Shown here in pieces: positions 6,302-15,214 of a stretch of DNA of 64,000 nucleotides. The notes under the pieces were generated by a model, which was given only the letters and a program-made list of their open reading frames with translations, had not been told where the DNA came from and ran no database searches. A program made the position numbers and the translations under genes. Positions within the stretch are counted from its first letter, which is position 1. The number at the start of each line of letters is the position of its first letter. Origin of the DNA: JBCCLJ01 sp039026915 (GTDB lineage: Bacteria > Acidobacteriota > Thermoanaerobaculia > Multivoradales > Multivoraceae); contig JBCCLJ010000001.1 in NCBI GenBank assembly GCA_039026915.1, forward strand, positions 1 to 64,000. The letters are read 5' to 3'.

Positions 6302-9079
6302 ATGACGCGCATCAATTCAAACTCTCGCTCGGCGACGCGACGAAGACCGCGTCGTGGGGCTTCACTCCTCGCAGCGGGTGCTGCGGCCGCCTTCCTGGCG
6401 CTGCCGACCGCGGCGCAGGAGCCGGTGAACTACACAGAAGAGAACGTCGAGGACAGCACGTACTACAGCTACGTCTACACTCTCGACGGATCGGCGACCC
6501 TCTTCGCATCCCAGTCCGACGCTCAGCACGAGGTCGAGACGAACCTACCCGTTCTCGAAGGGGACCGGCTCTGGACCGATCGCGGATCCCGCTTGAGCGT
6601 CTTCCTGTCCGACGGATCTCTGGTCAGCACAGACAGCGAGACCGACCTCGTGTTGCAGAGCGTGCTCGGTTCTCCGGACAGCGCCAGCACAGAGACCGTG
6701 CTGCGACTGCTCTCGGGACGCGCACTGCTCTTCGTCGACAGCGAGAACACGCGCTTGCCGATCGTCGACACGGGCAACAGTCGCGTTTACGTGCAGTCCT
6801 CGGGAACCTACGTGATCTCGGCCAACGGATCCGACTGGACCCAGGTGATCGCCCGCGAGGGCTTCGCCGAGGTCGTCGACCAGCGCGGCTCGTCGTTGGT
6901 GCGCACCGGCGAAGAGATCGAGGTCCGCGGCGAGCGTCGCCCCGAATCCCGCGTCACGCAGGCATCCCGCGTCACGCCGCTCGAGGACTGGGCGCTGACG
7001 CAGTCCGACCCGACGCTTCTGGCGAGCGACACGTCCCTCGAGCAGCCGATCTACTCGACCGCGACGCTCGAAGAGCACGGCGACTGGCTCGAGGTCGGAG
7101 GCACCCGCGCCTGGCGGCCCCGCGTCGCCAATGACTGGCGGCCGTACTGGAACGGACGCTGGTCGCACACGCCGCGCGGTCTCTACTGGGTTTCCGGCGA
7201 TCCTTGGGGCCCTTCCGTCTACCAGTACGGAAACTGGGACTTCAACAACCGCTTCGGCTGGCTCTGGTACCCCGGCTACAACTTCGCACCGTCCCACGTC
7301 TACTGGTACTGGGGACCCAGCTACACCGCTTGGATTCCGACGGGCTTCTACACCAACTTCTATCGCAATCGCTTCGGCTTCGGCCTCGGTTTTGGAGGCT
7401 TTGGCGGATTTGGCTTCGGCCGAGCCGGCTTCGGAAGGTACGGATTCGGCGGCCTCGGTTTCGGACGCGGCTTCGGTTTCCGCGCCGGTCACTATGGATG
7501 GGGCGGCGGCTTCTGGGATCCCTTCGACAACTGGATCTTCTGCCCGACGCGCTACTTCGGTTACCGCGGTCAGCGGCGCTACCTGGACTACGGACAGCGT
7601 CTCCGTCGACGCGGTGGTCGCTTGGAGCGGGGCTTCATCACCACCGACACACGTCGGATCACGCCCGACCGCTGGAACCGTCCAGACCTCGTCAGGCGCG
7701 CTTTCGACGACGATCTTCGACGGCGTGGCGGCCTGCGAACTGCGGATCTTCCCGAGGTGAACGACTTCCTCGCCCGCAAGCAGCTCTCGGAGCCGGTTCG
7801 CCAGCGAGTTCTCGCAACGAACGGCACGACTCCAACGCTCGGCCGGCGCAACCGCGCAGCCAACGCCGCGGACATGCTCGCGACGCCCCGCTCGGGCACG
7901 CGCAGCGTGCAGCCGAGAACGGCAGGGCGCTCCGACGCCCTGAGAGCGCGAAGGTCCAACGACGCGCTGCAGTCCCGCGGTACGGCGCAGAGGCGCGACG
8001 CGACCGGCGACTCGACAGCCCGTCGGGTCCTGGACGGAGTCCGTACTCGTCGCAGCGCAACGCCGGGTACGGCGCCGAGGACGGCTTCACCGCGGTCGGC
8101 AACCCCACGGTCGGCCCGTCCGCGATCCGCCAGCCCCAGGACCGCGACACCGCGCGCGGCAGCTCCCCGTTCGGCGACACCGAGAGCTGCGACGCCAAGG
8201 TCGGCGAGTCCAAGGTCTGCGAGTCCAAGGTCTGCGAGTCCACGAGCAACACCGCGCTCCGCGGCACCACGATCGGCCGCACCTCGGTCTCGTACGGCTG
8301 TGCCGCAGTCCCGGAATCGTCCGCAGGCCTCGCCGCGGGTGACCACTCCGAGGCGCACGGCACCGCCAACGGTGCGTCGCAGCACGCCACCGGCAGCACG
8401 TCGCAGCACGCCGCAGGCGCGTCCGAGTACCCGGCCGCCCGCCGTGCGACGCAGTACGCCACCGGCAGCACGCCGCAGCACGCCGCAGACGCGTCCGAGC
8501 ACACGGCCGCCCGCCGTGCGACGCAGTACGCCACCGGCGGCACGCCGCAGCACGCCGCAGGCGCGTCCGAGCACACGGCCGCCCGCCGTGCGACGCAGTA
8601 CGCCACCGGCGGCGCGCCGCAGCACGCCGCAGGCGCGTCCGAGCACACGGCCGCCTGCGGTGCGACGCAGCACGCCGCGAGCCCGACCGACCACCAGGCC
8701 ACCGGCCGCGCGACGCAGCAGTCCGCCGACGGCGCGTCGCAGCGCGCCGAGTGCGCGGTCGAGCTCCCGTCCCCCGGCCGCCAGGCGTAGCGCTCCGAGC
8801 GCCCGCTCGAGCAGTCGACCGCCGGCGGCTCGTCGATCGACTCCCCGTCCCAGCGCACGACGGAGCTCACCACCAACCGCCCGGCGCAGCAGCCCGAGCC
8901 GCAGCAGCCGTCCGTCGGCGAGCTCCCGGCGCAGCTCAGCACCGCGCTCGAGCGCCTCACGACCTTCGTCGTCACGGCGTTCGAGTGCCCGCTCGGCTCC
9001 CCGATCCAGCGGATCGCGCTCAGCCTCCCGCTCGAGCGGCTCACGCCGCTCGGCGAGCCGACGTCCTCCTTCTTTCTAG
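6302..9079 (+). CDS. secreted FecR/DUF6600 protein with long Arg-rich repeat tail
   Basis: A 925-aa exported protein. ATG 6302 is preceded by AAGGAGG (6291-6297). A Sec signal peptide (Arg-rich n-region, AAGAAAAFLALPTAAQ) is followed by a FecR-like beta domain (about 55-220), then the Trp/Tyr-rich DUF6600 region with WRP, YWV, GWLWYPGY and Gly-Phe repeats (about 270-430). The last 350 residues are low complexity: (S/A)xPR pentads, then four 24-aa repeats of RRSTPPAARRSTP type, then Ser/Arg/Pro. The tail is extremely basic and probably disordered. Function unknown; an envelope or surface role, perhaps binding anionic polymer, is inferred. It is followed by a terminator. Confidence 0.85.
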   Translation: MTRINSNSRSATRRRPRRGASLLAAGAAAAFLALPTAAQEPVNYTEENVEDSTYYSYVYTLDGSATLFASQSDAQHEVETNLPVLEGDRLWTDRGSRLSVFLSDGSLVSTDSETDLVLQSVLGSPDSASTETVLRLLSGRALLFVDSENTRLPIVDTGNSRVYVQSSGTYVISANGSDWTQVIAREGFAEVVDQRGSSLVRTGEEIEVRGERRPESRVTQASRVTPLEDWALTQSDPTLLASDTSLEQPIYSTATLEEHGDWLEVGGTRAWRPRVANDWRPYWNGRWSHTPRGLYWVSGDPWGPSVYQYGNWDFNNRFGWLWYPGYNFAPSHVYWYWGPSYTAWIPTGFYTNFYRNRFGFGLGFGGFGGFGFGRAGFGRYGFGGLGFGRGFGFRAGHYGWGGGFWDPFDNWIFCPTRYFGYRGQRRYLDYGQRLRRRGGRLERGFITTDTRRITPDRWNRPDLVRRAFDDDLRRRGGLRTADLPEVNDFLARKQLSEPVRQRVLATNGTTPTLGRRNRAANAADMLATPRSGTRSVQPRTAGRSDALRARRSNDALQSRGTAQRRDATGDSTARRVLDGVRTRRSATPGTAPRTASPRSATPRSARPRSASPRTATPRAAAPRSATPRAATPRSASPRSASPRSASPRATPRSAAPRSAAPRSRTAVPQSRNRPQASPRVTTPRRTAPPTVRRSTPPAARRSTPQARPSTRPPAVRRSTPPAARRSTPQTRPSTRPPAVRRSTPPAARRSTPQARPSTRPPAVRRSTPPAARRSTPQARPSTRPPAVRRSTPRARPTTRPPAARRSSPPTARRSAPSARSSSRPPAARRSAPSARSSSRPPAARRSTPRPSARRSSPPTARRSSPSRSSRPSASSRRSSAPRSSASRPSSSRRSSARSAPRSSGSRSASRSSGSRRSASRRPPSF
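8375..8662 (+). repeat. four tandem 72-bp repeats inside the DUF6600 gene
   Basis: Four consecutive 72-nt units (starts at 8375, 8447, 8519, 8591), nearly identical at the DNA level, each encoding a 24-residue Arg/Pro/Ser/Thr block. Differences are single substitutions such as ACG/GCG and AGTACC/AGCACA. The near identity suggests recent expansion and copy-number instability. Confidence 0.85.
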
Positions 9080-9101
9080 GTCGGCGTCGCTACCGGTGAA
9101 C

Positions 9102-9139
9102 GGGCCCGCGACGCGAAGCGTCTCGGGCCCATTTTCGTT
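9102..9139 (+). terminator. intrinsic terminator after the DUF6600 gene
   Basis: GGGCCCG (9102-9108) pairs with CGGGCCC (9124-9130), with an inner GACGC/GCGTC stem and GAA loop, followed by ATTTTCGTT. It lies 22 nt after the stop codon. Confidence 0.75.
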
Positions 9140-9199
9140 CCTTCGGAGGAAGTCGCTTCGTGCCACGGTGGAACCACCGATCTCCCATAGAATCTGCCG

Positions 9200-9496
9200 G
9201 TGTTTCGCAGCCTTCTCCAGGGCCTCCTCCGGGTGCTCTTCATCGTTTACTGTCTCGAAGCCGGCCTCTTCCTGGTTCTCGCCCCCTGGCGGCCTGTCTG
9301 GACGTCGTTGATCGGTACCCTGCCGTTCGTCGAGCTTCGCGTCTTCCTGGCGGAGCCGCTCGCTCGCGGCGCGCTGACGGGCTTCGGGCTGGTCCATATC
9401 GTCTGGGGCATGCACGACACCAACGAGATCCTCGTTCAGCGTGCCCGACGCCAAGAAGAGCGCGAACGGCTCGCGGCCGAAACGCTACAGCGCTGA
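9200..9496 (+). CDS. small membrane protein
   Basis: A 98-aa protein with a hydrophobic helix near residues 5-28 (LLRVLFIVYCLEAGLFLVL) and a second one near 54-72 (GALTGFGLVHIVWGM), then a charged helical tail (RARRQEERERLAAE). Family not recognised. GTG start lies 6 nt after TAGAAT (9188-9193) and has no Shine-Dalgarno, so the mRNA is predicted to be leaderless. A small inverted repeat GGTGG-AA-CCACC (9167-9178) lies just upstream of the -10. Its 3' end overlaps the proposed thiE-like start. Confidence 0.65.
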   Translation: MFRSLLQGLLRVLFIVYCLEAGLFLVLAPWRPVWTSLIGTLPFVELRVFLAEPLARGALTGFGLVHIVWGMHDTNEILVQRARRQEERERLAAETLQR

Positions 9497-10163
9497 ACCG
9501 GTCCCTGCCGAAGTTCGGCACGACCTCGAGCCGCGAGCTCTACCCTTGCCCCGATCCACCGAAGTACCGCGCTGTGTCGCCATCACCGATGGCGCGCTCG
9601 ATCTCGGGCGAGTTCGCGGCGTCGCCTTCCAGAGCTGGCTTCGCGACCTGCACCGTCACGGTGTGGCCCTGCAGATTCGTGAGAAACACCTCGGCGATGG
9701 TGAGCTCTATTCGATCGCAAGAACGATTCGCGAGGGCTTTGCGGGGTGCCTGTTGGTCAACGGCCGGCTCGACATCGCTTTCGCCGCCGGCGCCGACGGA
9801 GTGCATCTGACGTCGACGAGCGCTCCTCCCGAGCGCGTGCGCGACTGGGCTGCCGACCACCGTCTGCTCATCGGTGTCTCGACACACTCACTCTCGGAGA
9901 TCCGAGACGCGGAGAAGTCTCGCCTCGACTACGTCGTCTTCGGACCGGTCTTCCCGACGCCGAGCAAGGCCAGATTCGGCGCCCCCCAGGGACTCGAGCA
10001 GCTGGAAGAGGCCACGCGCGTGTCCGAGCTGCCGGTCCTCGCGGTCGGCGGCATCGATCCTGGGAACGCAGCCGAGGCTCTAGCCGCCGGGGCTCACGGT
10101 GTGGCGGCGATTCGGGGCTTTGCGGATCCTCAAGCCCTCGCCACCCGGACACAGGAGGGATAG
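9441..10163 (+). CDS. thiamine phosphate synthase / TenI-like protein
   Basis: TIM-barrel protein of the ThiE/TenI family, 240 aa from GTG 9441. Seen are GADGVHL, the phosphate-binding VSTHS and FGPVFPTPSK segments, and the C-terminal VLAVGGI loop. ThiE joins HMP-PP and thiazole phosphate; TenI homologues are thiazole tautomerases. No other thiamine gene is nearby, so the exact activity is undecided. The first 35 residues overlap the previous gene and look atypical, so TTG 9546 is an alternative start. lspA begins 3 nt after its stop. Confidence 0.75.
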   Translation: MPDAKKSANGSRPKRYSAEPVPAEVRHDLEPRALPLPRSTEVPRCVAITDGALDLGRVRGVAFQSWLRDLHRHGVALQIREKHLGDGELYSIARTIREGFAGCLLVNGRLDIAFAAGADGVHLTSTSAPPERVRDWAADHRLLIGVSTHSLSEIRDAEKSRLDYVVFGPVFPTPSKARFGAPQGLEQLEEATRVSELPVLAVGGIDPGNAAEALAAGAHGVAAIRGFADPQALATRTQEG

Positions 10164-10165
10164 GA

Positions 10166-10699
10166 TTGCCGCTCATGCTGACCGGTCTCAAGAGCTACCT
10201 GCTCTGCCTCTCCGCCGCCGTCGTTGCGCTCGACCAGTTCTCGAAGTGGAAGGTCGAGCAGTCGATGCGGCTCTACGAGCGCATCGAAGTGATCCCCGGC
10301 TTTTTCCAGCTCGCCCACGTCACCAACGACGGCATCGCGTTTGGCCTCTTTCCAAGCGGCGGCAGCTTTGTCGGAACGGCGATCCTGGCGACGCTGGGCC
10401 TGTTGGCTCTGGGCGTCGTCACCTTCTACTTTCTACAGACGCCCGACGAGCAGAAGCTGCTGCTCACCGCTCTGGCGCTCGTACTGGGCGGGGCCATCGG
10501 CAATCTCACCGACCGCCTGATGCGCGGCGAGGTCACGGACTTCTTCGACGCCTACATCGGCCAGCACCACTGGCCCACCTTCAACGTGGCTGACTCCGCC
10601 ATCTCGGTCGGCATCGTGCTTCTCGCCATCGAGACGCTGCGCACGCGCGGCGACCAGCCGAGTGACTCCGTCGATGAGCGAGTCGCCTCCGGCGCCTGA
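10166..10699 (+). CDS. lspA: lipoprotein signal peptidase (signal peptidase II)
   Basis: Inner-membrane aspartyl protease that cleaves prolipoprotein signal peptides. Length 177 aa with four membrane helices and the conserved GNLTDR, VTDFF (catalytic D125) and FNVADS (catalytic D143) motifs. TTG 10166 is 7 nt after AGGAGG (10153-10158). ATG 10175 in the same frame is possible but 16 nt from that Shine-Dalgarno. Its 3' end overlaps the start of rluD by 26 nt. Confidence 0.95.
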   Translation: MPLMLTGLKSYLLCLSAAVVALDQFSKWKVEQSMRLYERIEVIPGFFQLAHVTNDGIAFGLFPSGGSFVGTAILATLGLLALGVVTFYFLQTPDEQKLLLTALALVLGGAIGNLTDRLMRGEVTDFFDAYIGQHHWPTFNVADSAISVGIVLLAIETLRTRGDQPSDSVDERVASGA

Positions 10700-11714
10700 A
10701 GCGCCCGCAGACGAAGCTTCTGCGGCCGCCGACGGGCAGGAGCACAGGTGGCAGGTCGAGACCGGAGGTGAGCGCCTCGACGTCGAGGTCTCGCGGCGGC
10801 TCGACACACCTCGAAACCGCGTTCAGCGATGGATCCGCGAAGGCCGCGTCTCGCTGAGTGACGGAGTCGCGCGCAGAGCCTCTCGCCGGGTCGAGCGCGG
10901 TCAGTGGGTGGCGGTCACGGTCGAGCCCGAGCGTTCTTCCGAGCTGGAGCCCGACCCGGAGCCGATCGACGTGCTCTGGGAAGACGAGCATCTGCTCTTT
11001 CTCGACAAGCCGCCGGGACTCGTCGTCCACCCAGCTCCCGGCCACTCCACAGGAACGCTCAGCCATCGTCTGATCGCACACGCCCCCGGACTGGCGAACG
11101 TCGGTCATCCACAGCGACCGGGCATCGTGCATCGTCTCGATGCGGGGACCAGCGGCGTCATGGTCGTCGCCAAGACGACGAGTGCCTACGACGCCCTGAG
11201 TCGAGCCTTCGCCGAACGTCGAGTCGACAAACGTTACCTCGCCTTCTGCCACGGCCGCTTCAAAGACGAGCCGATCGAGGTCGACCTGGCGATCGGTCGC
11301 CATCCGAAGGACCGCAAGCGCATGGCTCCGCGTCCCGATGGACGCCCGGCACAGACCACGTTCACACCGCTCCGTGAAGCCAACGGCGTGACGGCGGTCG
11401 CGGTGCAGCTCCACACCGGCAGGACGCACCAGATTCGTGTCCACCTGAAGGCCCTTCGCCGCCCGCTGATCGGCGACGCGATCTACGGCGAGGACCGCTG
11501 GCGTGAGACCGAGGGCCCGGCTCGCCGCGTCGTCCGCACGTTCGAGCGCCCGGCACTGCACGCATGGCGGCTGCGCCTGAACCATCCCCTCGACGGAACT
11601 CCTCTGGAAGCAACGGCCTCCCTGCCGGAGGATCTCCGGAGCCTCTGGTCAGCGCTCAGCGACGAGGCGCTACCGGGCGCGCCCCCCGATCCTTCCACCG
11701 TGGACCGAAGCTAG
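10674..11714 (+). CDS. rluD: RluA-family 23S rRNA pseudouridine synthase
   Basis: 346 aa from ATG 10674 (an in-frame GTG exists at 10662). An N-terminal S4 RNA-binding domain (LDVEVSRRLDTPRNRVQRWIREG) is followed by the catalytic domain with HRLDAGTSG, where the Asp is the nucleophile, and with GRTHQIRVH near the C-terminus. The RluD assignment (helix 69 of 23S rRNA) rests on domain order and is not proven. Translationally overlapped with lspA, a common pairing. Confidence 0.92.
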   Translation: MSESPPAPEAPADEASAAADGQEHRWQVETGGERLDVEVSRRLDTPRNRVQRWIREGRVSLSDGVARRASRRVERGQWVAVTVEPERSSELEPDPEPIDVLWEDEHLLFLDKPPGLVVHPAPGHSTGTLSHRLIAHAPGLANVGHPQRPGIVHRLDAGTSGVMVVAKTTSAYDALSRAFAERRVDKRYLAFCHGRFKDEPIEVDLAIGRHPKDRKRMAPRPDGRPAQTTFTPLREANGVTAVAVQLHTGRTHQIRVHLKALRRPLIGDAIYGEDRWRETEGPARRVVRTFERPALHAWRLRLNHPLDGTPLEATASLPEDLRSLWSALSDEALPGAPPDPSTVDRS

Positions 11715-11752
11715 GAGCCTCCTGCCGCCCCGGAACGACCTTCAGAAGAAGA

Positions 11753-12865
11753 TCAGAGCACTTCGCTCAGCTCGACGGACGGGCGGCCCTGCGACTCCGC
11801 GACGGCCGCGTACGTGATCTTGCCTTCGAAGGTGTTCACCCCTTCACCGAGTCCGGGGTCGGCCGCGATCGCCTTGCGCACTCCGTCCCGCGCCAGTCGA
11901 CGAGCGTAAGGCAGCGTGACGTTGCTGAGGCCGAACGTCGAAGTGCGAGGAACCGCACCCGGCATGTTCGCGACACAGTAGTGCACGATGCCGTCGACTT
12001 CGAAGACAGGATCGGAATGGGTCGTCGGGCGCGTCGTCTCGACGCAGCCGCCCTGGTCCACCGCCACGTCGACGATCACGGACCCGGGCTTCATCGTCGG
12101 CAGCATCTCGCGCGTCACCAGCTTGGGAGCCGAGGCGCCGGGAAGCAGCACCGCTCCCACGAGCAGGTCAGCGCGCTGCAGCGCCCGCGACAGGCTGCCG
12201 GCGTTGCTCGCCAGCGTCGTGATGCGGCCTTCGTAGATGTCGTCGATGTAGCGCAAGCGGTCGACGTTCGTGTCGAGCACGGTGACTCGGGCACCCAGGC
12301 CGATCGCCACCTTTGCAGCGTTGAGACCGACGATGCCGCCGCCGATGATGACGACGTCGCCCGGCGGCACGCCGGGAATGCCGCTCAGCAGAGTGCCGCG
12401 ACCGCCCAGAGCCTTCTGAAGGTAGTAGGCACCGACCAGCGAGGCCATCCGACCCGCGACTTCGGACATCGGGCTCAGCAGCGGGAGACCGCCGCGTCGG
12501 TCGGTCACCGTCTCATAGGCGATACCGGTGATCCTCCTCTCGAGCAGCGCCTCGGTGAGCTCGGGCAGCGGAGCCAGATGCAGATAGGTGAAGAGCAGCT
12601 GGCCTTCCGGCATCAGCTTCGTCTCCGGCAGCAGAGGTTCTTTCACCTTGATGATCATCTCGGAGCCGGCGTAGACCTCGTCAGCTGACCCGGCGAGTCG
12701 GGCACCGACCTCCTCGTACTCCTCGTCGAGGAAACCCGAGCCCGTACCGGCTCCCGTCTGCACGGCGACCTCGTGGCCGTCCTGAACGAGCACGTGAACT
12801 CCGTTTGGCGTCAGCCCGACGCGGTTCTCGTCGTCCTTGATTTCGGTGGGGACGCCGATCCTCAT
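11753..12865 (-). CDS. ald: alanine dehydrogenase
   Basis: 370-aa NAD-dependent enzyme interconverting L-alanine and pyruvate plus ammonia. N-terminus MRIGVPTEIKDDENRVGLTP is the family signature, and the Rossmann loop VVIIGGGIVGLNAAK and the VDVAVDQGG region are present. Start overlaps the bactofilin stop in ATGA (12862-12865), so the two genes are coupled. It converges on rluD with 38 nt between and no clear terminator. Confidence 0.96.
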   Translation of the reverse strand: MRIGVPTEIKDDENRVGLTPNGVHVLVQDGHEVAVQTGAGTGSGFLDEEYEEVGARLAGSADEVYAGSEMIIKVKEPLLPETKLMPEGQLLFTYLHLAPLPELTEALLERRITGIAYETVTDRRGGLPLLSPMSEVAGRMASLVGAYYLQKALGGRGTLLSGIPGVPPGDVVIIGGGIVGLNAAKVAIGLGARVTVLDTNVDRLRYIDDIYEGRITTLASNAGSLSRALQRADLLVGAVLLPGASAPKLVTREMLPTMKPGSVIVDVAVDQGGCVETTRPTTHSDPVFEVDGIVHYCVANMPGAVPRTSTFGLSNVTLPYARRLARDGVRKAIAADPGLGEGVNTFEGKITYAAVAESQGRPSVELSEVL

Positions 12866-13377
12866 GAGGTCTTCGCTCCGGCAGGCTGCGACGCGGCCTT
12901 TGCCGCACCTTTGGCGGCGGGCTTCGCGCTGCTGACGCTCTTGACCTCCGTGGGCTTCGCGCTCTTGCCGTCCTGCGGCCCCATCTCGATCTTGCCTTTG
13001 CAGAAGCCGCCCTCGGCAATCGCCACGCGCGGCGAGAGCACGTCGCCCTGGATCGAGCCCGTGGGCAGGAGCTCGACCTTGTCGAGCGCCTGGACGTTAC
13101 CGACGAGCTCGCCGGAGATCCTGACCGAACGAGCAACGACGTCGCCGATGATCTTGCCGCCCTCGCCGATCACGAGCGTATTGCCGAGGTCGACCTCGCC
13201 TTCGAGAACCCCTTCGACGAGGACCTCGCTGTTGCCTTTGATCTTGCCTTCGACGACGGAGCCGGCAGCGACCAGCGTCACCGCCTGCTGTCGACTGCGC
13301 GCCGGAGCGGGATTCGGTGCGGACGTCGGACTGGGTGGTGCTTCTGGCTGTTGCTCATCGCGGCGAAAAATCGACAT
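12862..13377 (-). CDS. bactofilin
   Basis: 171-aa polymer-forming cytoskeletal protein (DUF583). A Pro-rich N-terminus precedes the right-handed beta-helix repeats (VTLVAAGSVVEGKIKGNSEV, GEVDLGNTLVIGEGG, ISGELVGNVQA), followed by a Lys/Ala-rich tail. Bactofilins shape the envelope or position proteins. ATG 13377 has GAGGGAG four nt upstream. It is followed directly by ald. Confidence 0.92.
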   Translation of the reverse strand: MSIFRRDEQQPEAPPSPTSAPNPAPARSRQQAVTLVAAGSVVEGKIKGNSEVLVEGVLEGEVDLGNTLVIGEGGKIIGDVVARSVRISGELVGNVQALDKVELLPTGSIQGDVLSPRVAIAEGGFCKGKIEMGPQDGKSAKPTEVKSVSSAKPAAKGAAKAASQPAGAKTS

Positions 13378-13473
13378 CGTTCTCCCTCAGCGACGTCGTC
13401 AAGGACGTCTTCGCGACAGTGTGGCTTGCAGCTCGGCGGCAGCGGCGGGCGGCCCTGCGCACCTCAGCCGGAC

Positions 13474-13549
13474 TGGAGCGGGCAACGGGACTCGAACCCG
13501 CGACATCCAGCTTGGGAAGCTGGCACTCTACCAGCTGAGTTATGCCCGC
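13474..13549 (-). tRNA. tRNA-Gly (anticodon CCC)
   Basis: Minus-strand cloverleaf: acceptor GCGGGCA/TGCCCGC, anticodon stem CCAGC/GCTGG with loop TTCCCAA (CCC), T-arm GCGGG-TTCGAGT-CCCGT, and encoded CCA. It is the second tRNA-Gly isoacceptor in the window and lies upstream of the bactofilin gene on the same strand. Confidence 0.95.
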
Positions 13550-13651
13550 CCGCCGGGCAAGCTATCCCACGCCCCTAGGCCGGTCAAGAACGCTACGGAC
13601 GTCTGCAAGACGGGCGAAATCCCGGCGCCGAGCCGTTGTATACTGCAGCCG

Positions 13652-13927
13652 ATGACCGAGGAACGCAGCCGCCGCGCCGACCAACCGCTCTACTTCTTTC
13701 CCGACGAGGAAGTGACTCCGAGCCGCCTCTGCGAGGTCCTCGAAACGGGCACCCGCGCCGAGCGCTGCTGGGCCGTCTCGCACCTGCTGCGCTATGCAGA
13801 ATGGGACGACATCTGGCTCTACGTCAGCCGGGACGAGGTCCGTGAGCTCTTTCCCGAACTCGATCTTCCCGAGAGTCTCGGTAACGCTTGGGCCCGCATG
13901 CTCAAGCTCGAAGCGCCGGTCGCCTGA
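13652..13927 (+). CDS. conserved small protein, unknown function
   Basis: 91 aa, no signal peptide or membrane helix. The sequence is acidic with Trp-rich patches (ERCWAVSHLLRYAEWDDIWLYVSRDEV). It looks like a helical adaptor and no family name is recognised. ATG 13652 follows TATACT (13639-13644) by 7 nt with no Shine-Dalgarno, so a leaderless mRNA is predicted. A strong terminator follows the stop by 34 nt, making it a single-gene unit. Confidence 0.7.
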   Translation: MTEERSRRADQPLYFFPDEEVTPSRLCEVLETGTRAERCWAVSHLLRYAEWDDIWLYVSRDEVRELFPELDLPESLGNAWARMLKLEAPVA

Positions 13928-13961
13928 CGACTCGAATCTCGGCTGCGAGCGCCCAAGACGG

Positions 13962-13994
13962 AAAGGGCGGTGCCGAGGCACCGCCCTTTTGCTT
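13962..13994. terminator. bidirectional intrinsic terminator
   Basis: A 12-bp perfect stem (13962-13973 with 13978-13989), loop CGAG, with an A-run on one side and TTTTGCTTT on the other. It separates the convergent 91-aa gene and the AIM24 gene and can serve both. Confidence 0.9.
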
Positions 13995-14029
13995 TCTCGC
14001 CGCAGCGGGAAGCGGAGTGTGATCTCTTC

Positions 14030-15049
14030 TCAGTCGCCCATCACGAGGTCGCCGAGCCCGCCGAGCACCGAGCCCTCGCCCTGACGTTTGCCGCCGGTCT
14101 GCGGAGCCGCAGCGTAGATGCGGGACGCCAAGCGGCTGAAGGGAAGAGACTGGATCCATACGGTTCCCGGACCGGTGAGCGTGGCGAAGAAGAGTCCTTC
14201 TCCGCCGAAGAGAGCGGTCTTCACTCCCGGAACCATCTGAATGTCGTACTGCACCTGGTAGTCGAAGGCGACCAGGCAGCCGGTATCGAGGCGTAGCGTC
14301 TCGCCCGCGGCCAGCTCGCGCTGCACGATCGTCCCGCCGGCATGTACGAAGGCGAGGCCGTCTCCCTCCAGCTTCTGCAGGATGAACCCCTCGCCGCCGA
14401 AGAAACCGGCGCCGAGACGCTTCTGAAAAGCGATGCCGACCGCCACACCCTTGGCCGCGCAGAGGAAGGCGTCCTTCTGACACAGCACGGTGCCGCCGTG
14501 CTTCGGCAGATCGAGCGGAATGATCCGTCCTGGATAGGGCGAGGCAAACGCGACGCTCTGGCGATTGGCGCCGTTGTTGCCGAAGACGGTCATGAAGAGC
14601 GACTCACCGGTGAGCACACGCTTGCCGGCCGAGAACAGCTTGCCCATGAAGCCACCCTCCTGATCCTGGCCCGAGCCGTCACCGAAAATCGTCTTCATCT
14701 CGATACCGGGATCCATGTACATGAAGCTGCCGGCCTCGGCCACACACGCCTCGGCAGGATCGAGCGTGATCTCGACGAACTGCATCTCCTCACCGAAGAT
14801 CTGGTAATCGATCTCGTCGGCGACCTGCCCAGCCGGCTTGGGAGAACCGCCCGTGGGAGGTGGAGGCGCCGCGAAGGCCGCCTGGAATTCGCTCTGCGCG
14901 GTGATGGGGGCCCAGTTGTCCATGCCCTGCTTGAAGACGTGGGCATACTCGTCGAGTGCGCCGGCCCTCACCTTCTCCAGAATCTCGTCGACCGTCATCG
15001 GCCCCTGCTGCTCGCCGTTGACTGCGACGTACCACTCACCACTACTCAT
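14030..15049 (-). CDS. AIM24-family protein with N-terminal GYF_2-like domain
   Basis: 339 aa. Residues 1-60 (WYVAVNGEQQGPMTVDEILEKV, WAPI) form a GYF_2/DUF4339-like module. After a Pro/Gly linker comes a TIGR00266/AIM24 beta-barrel (IEMKTIFGDGSG, GEGFILQKLEGDGLAFVHAGG, LRLDTGCLVAFDYQVQYDIQ). AIM24 proteins resemble tryptophan-RNA-binding attenuator folds, and their bacterial role is unknown. Start ATG with CAGGAG 7 nt upstream. The module fusion suggests a protein-protein docking role. Confidence 0.85.
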   Translation of the reverse strand: MSSGEWYVAVNGEQQGPMTVDEILEKVRAGALDEYAHVFKQGMDNWAPITAQSEFQAAFAAPPPPTGGSPKPAGQVADEIDYQIFGEEMQFVEITLDPAEACVAEAGSFMYMDPGIEMKTIFGDGSGQDQEGGFMGKLFSAGKRVLTGESLFMTVFGNNGANRQSVAFASPYPGRIIPLDLPKHGGTVLCQKDAFLCAAKGVAVGIAFQKRLGAGFFGGEGFILQKLEGDGLAFVHAGGTIVQRELAAGETLRLDTGCLVAFDYQVQYDIQMVPGVKTALFGGEGLFFATLTGPGTVWIQSLPFSRLASRIYAAAPQTGGKRQGEGSVLGGLGDLVMGD

Positions 15050-15214
15050 TACAGAACTCCTGTCGAAGATCGGCGTCCCCGGACCCGAGCGGGCGAGATG
15101 ACACCTCAGCCGCGGACGCCGAACACGCCCGCCCTCTGGAAAACTCTACGGTGGCCACGCACGGACCGCAACAGCGGCCGCTCCTCTCCCTACGAGCCGA
15201 TCACTCCGCGCGAT

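Noticed and set aside
8080..8700. CRISPR-like repeat array
   Set aside because: Repeats are in frame, contiguous without spacers and encode protein blocks.
7204..9044. Long open frames of 368-528 codons on both strands inside the DUF6600 gene
   Set aside because: They are shadows caused by the Arg/Pro/Ser codon repeats; only the 6302 frame has a Shine-Dalgarno, a signal peptide and known domains.
11715..11752. Terminator between rluD and ald
   Set aside because: No stem with a T-run can be drawn in the 38 nt.
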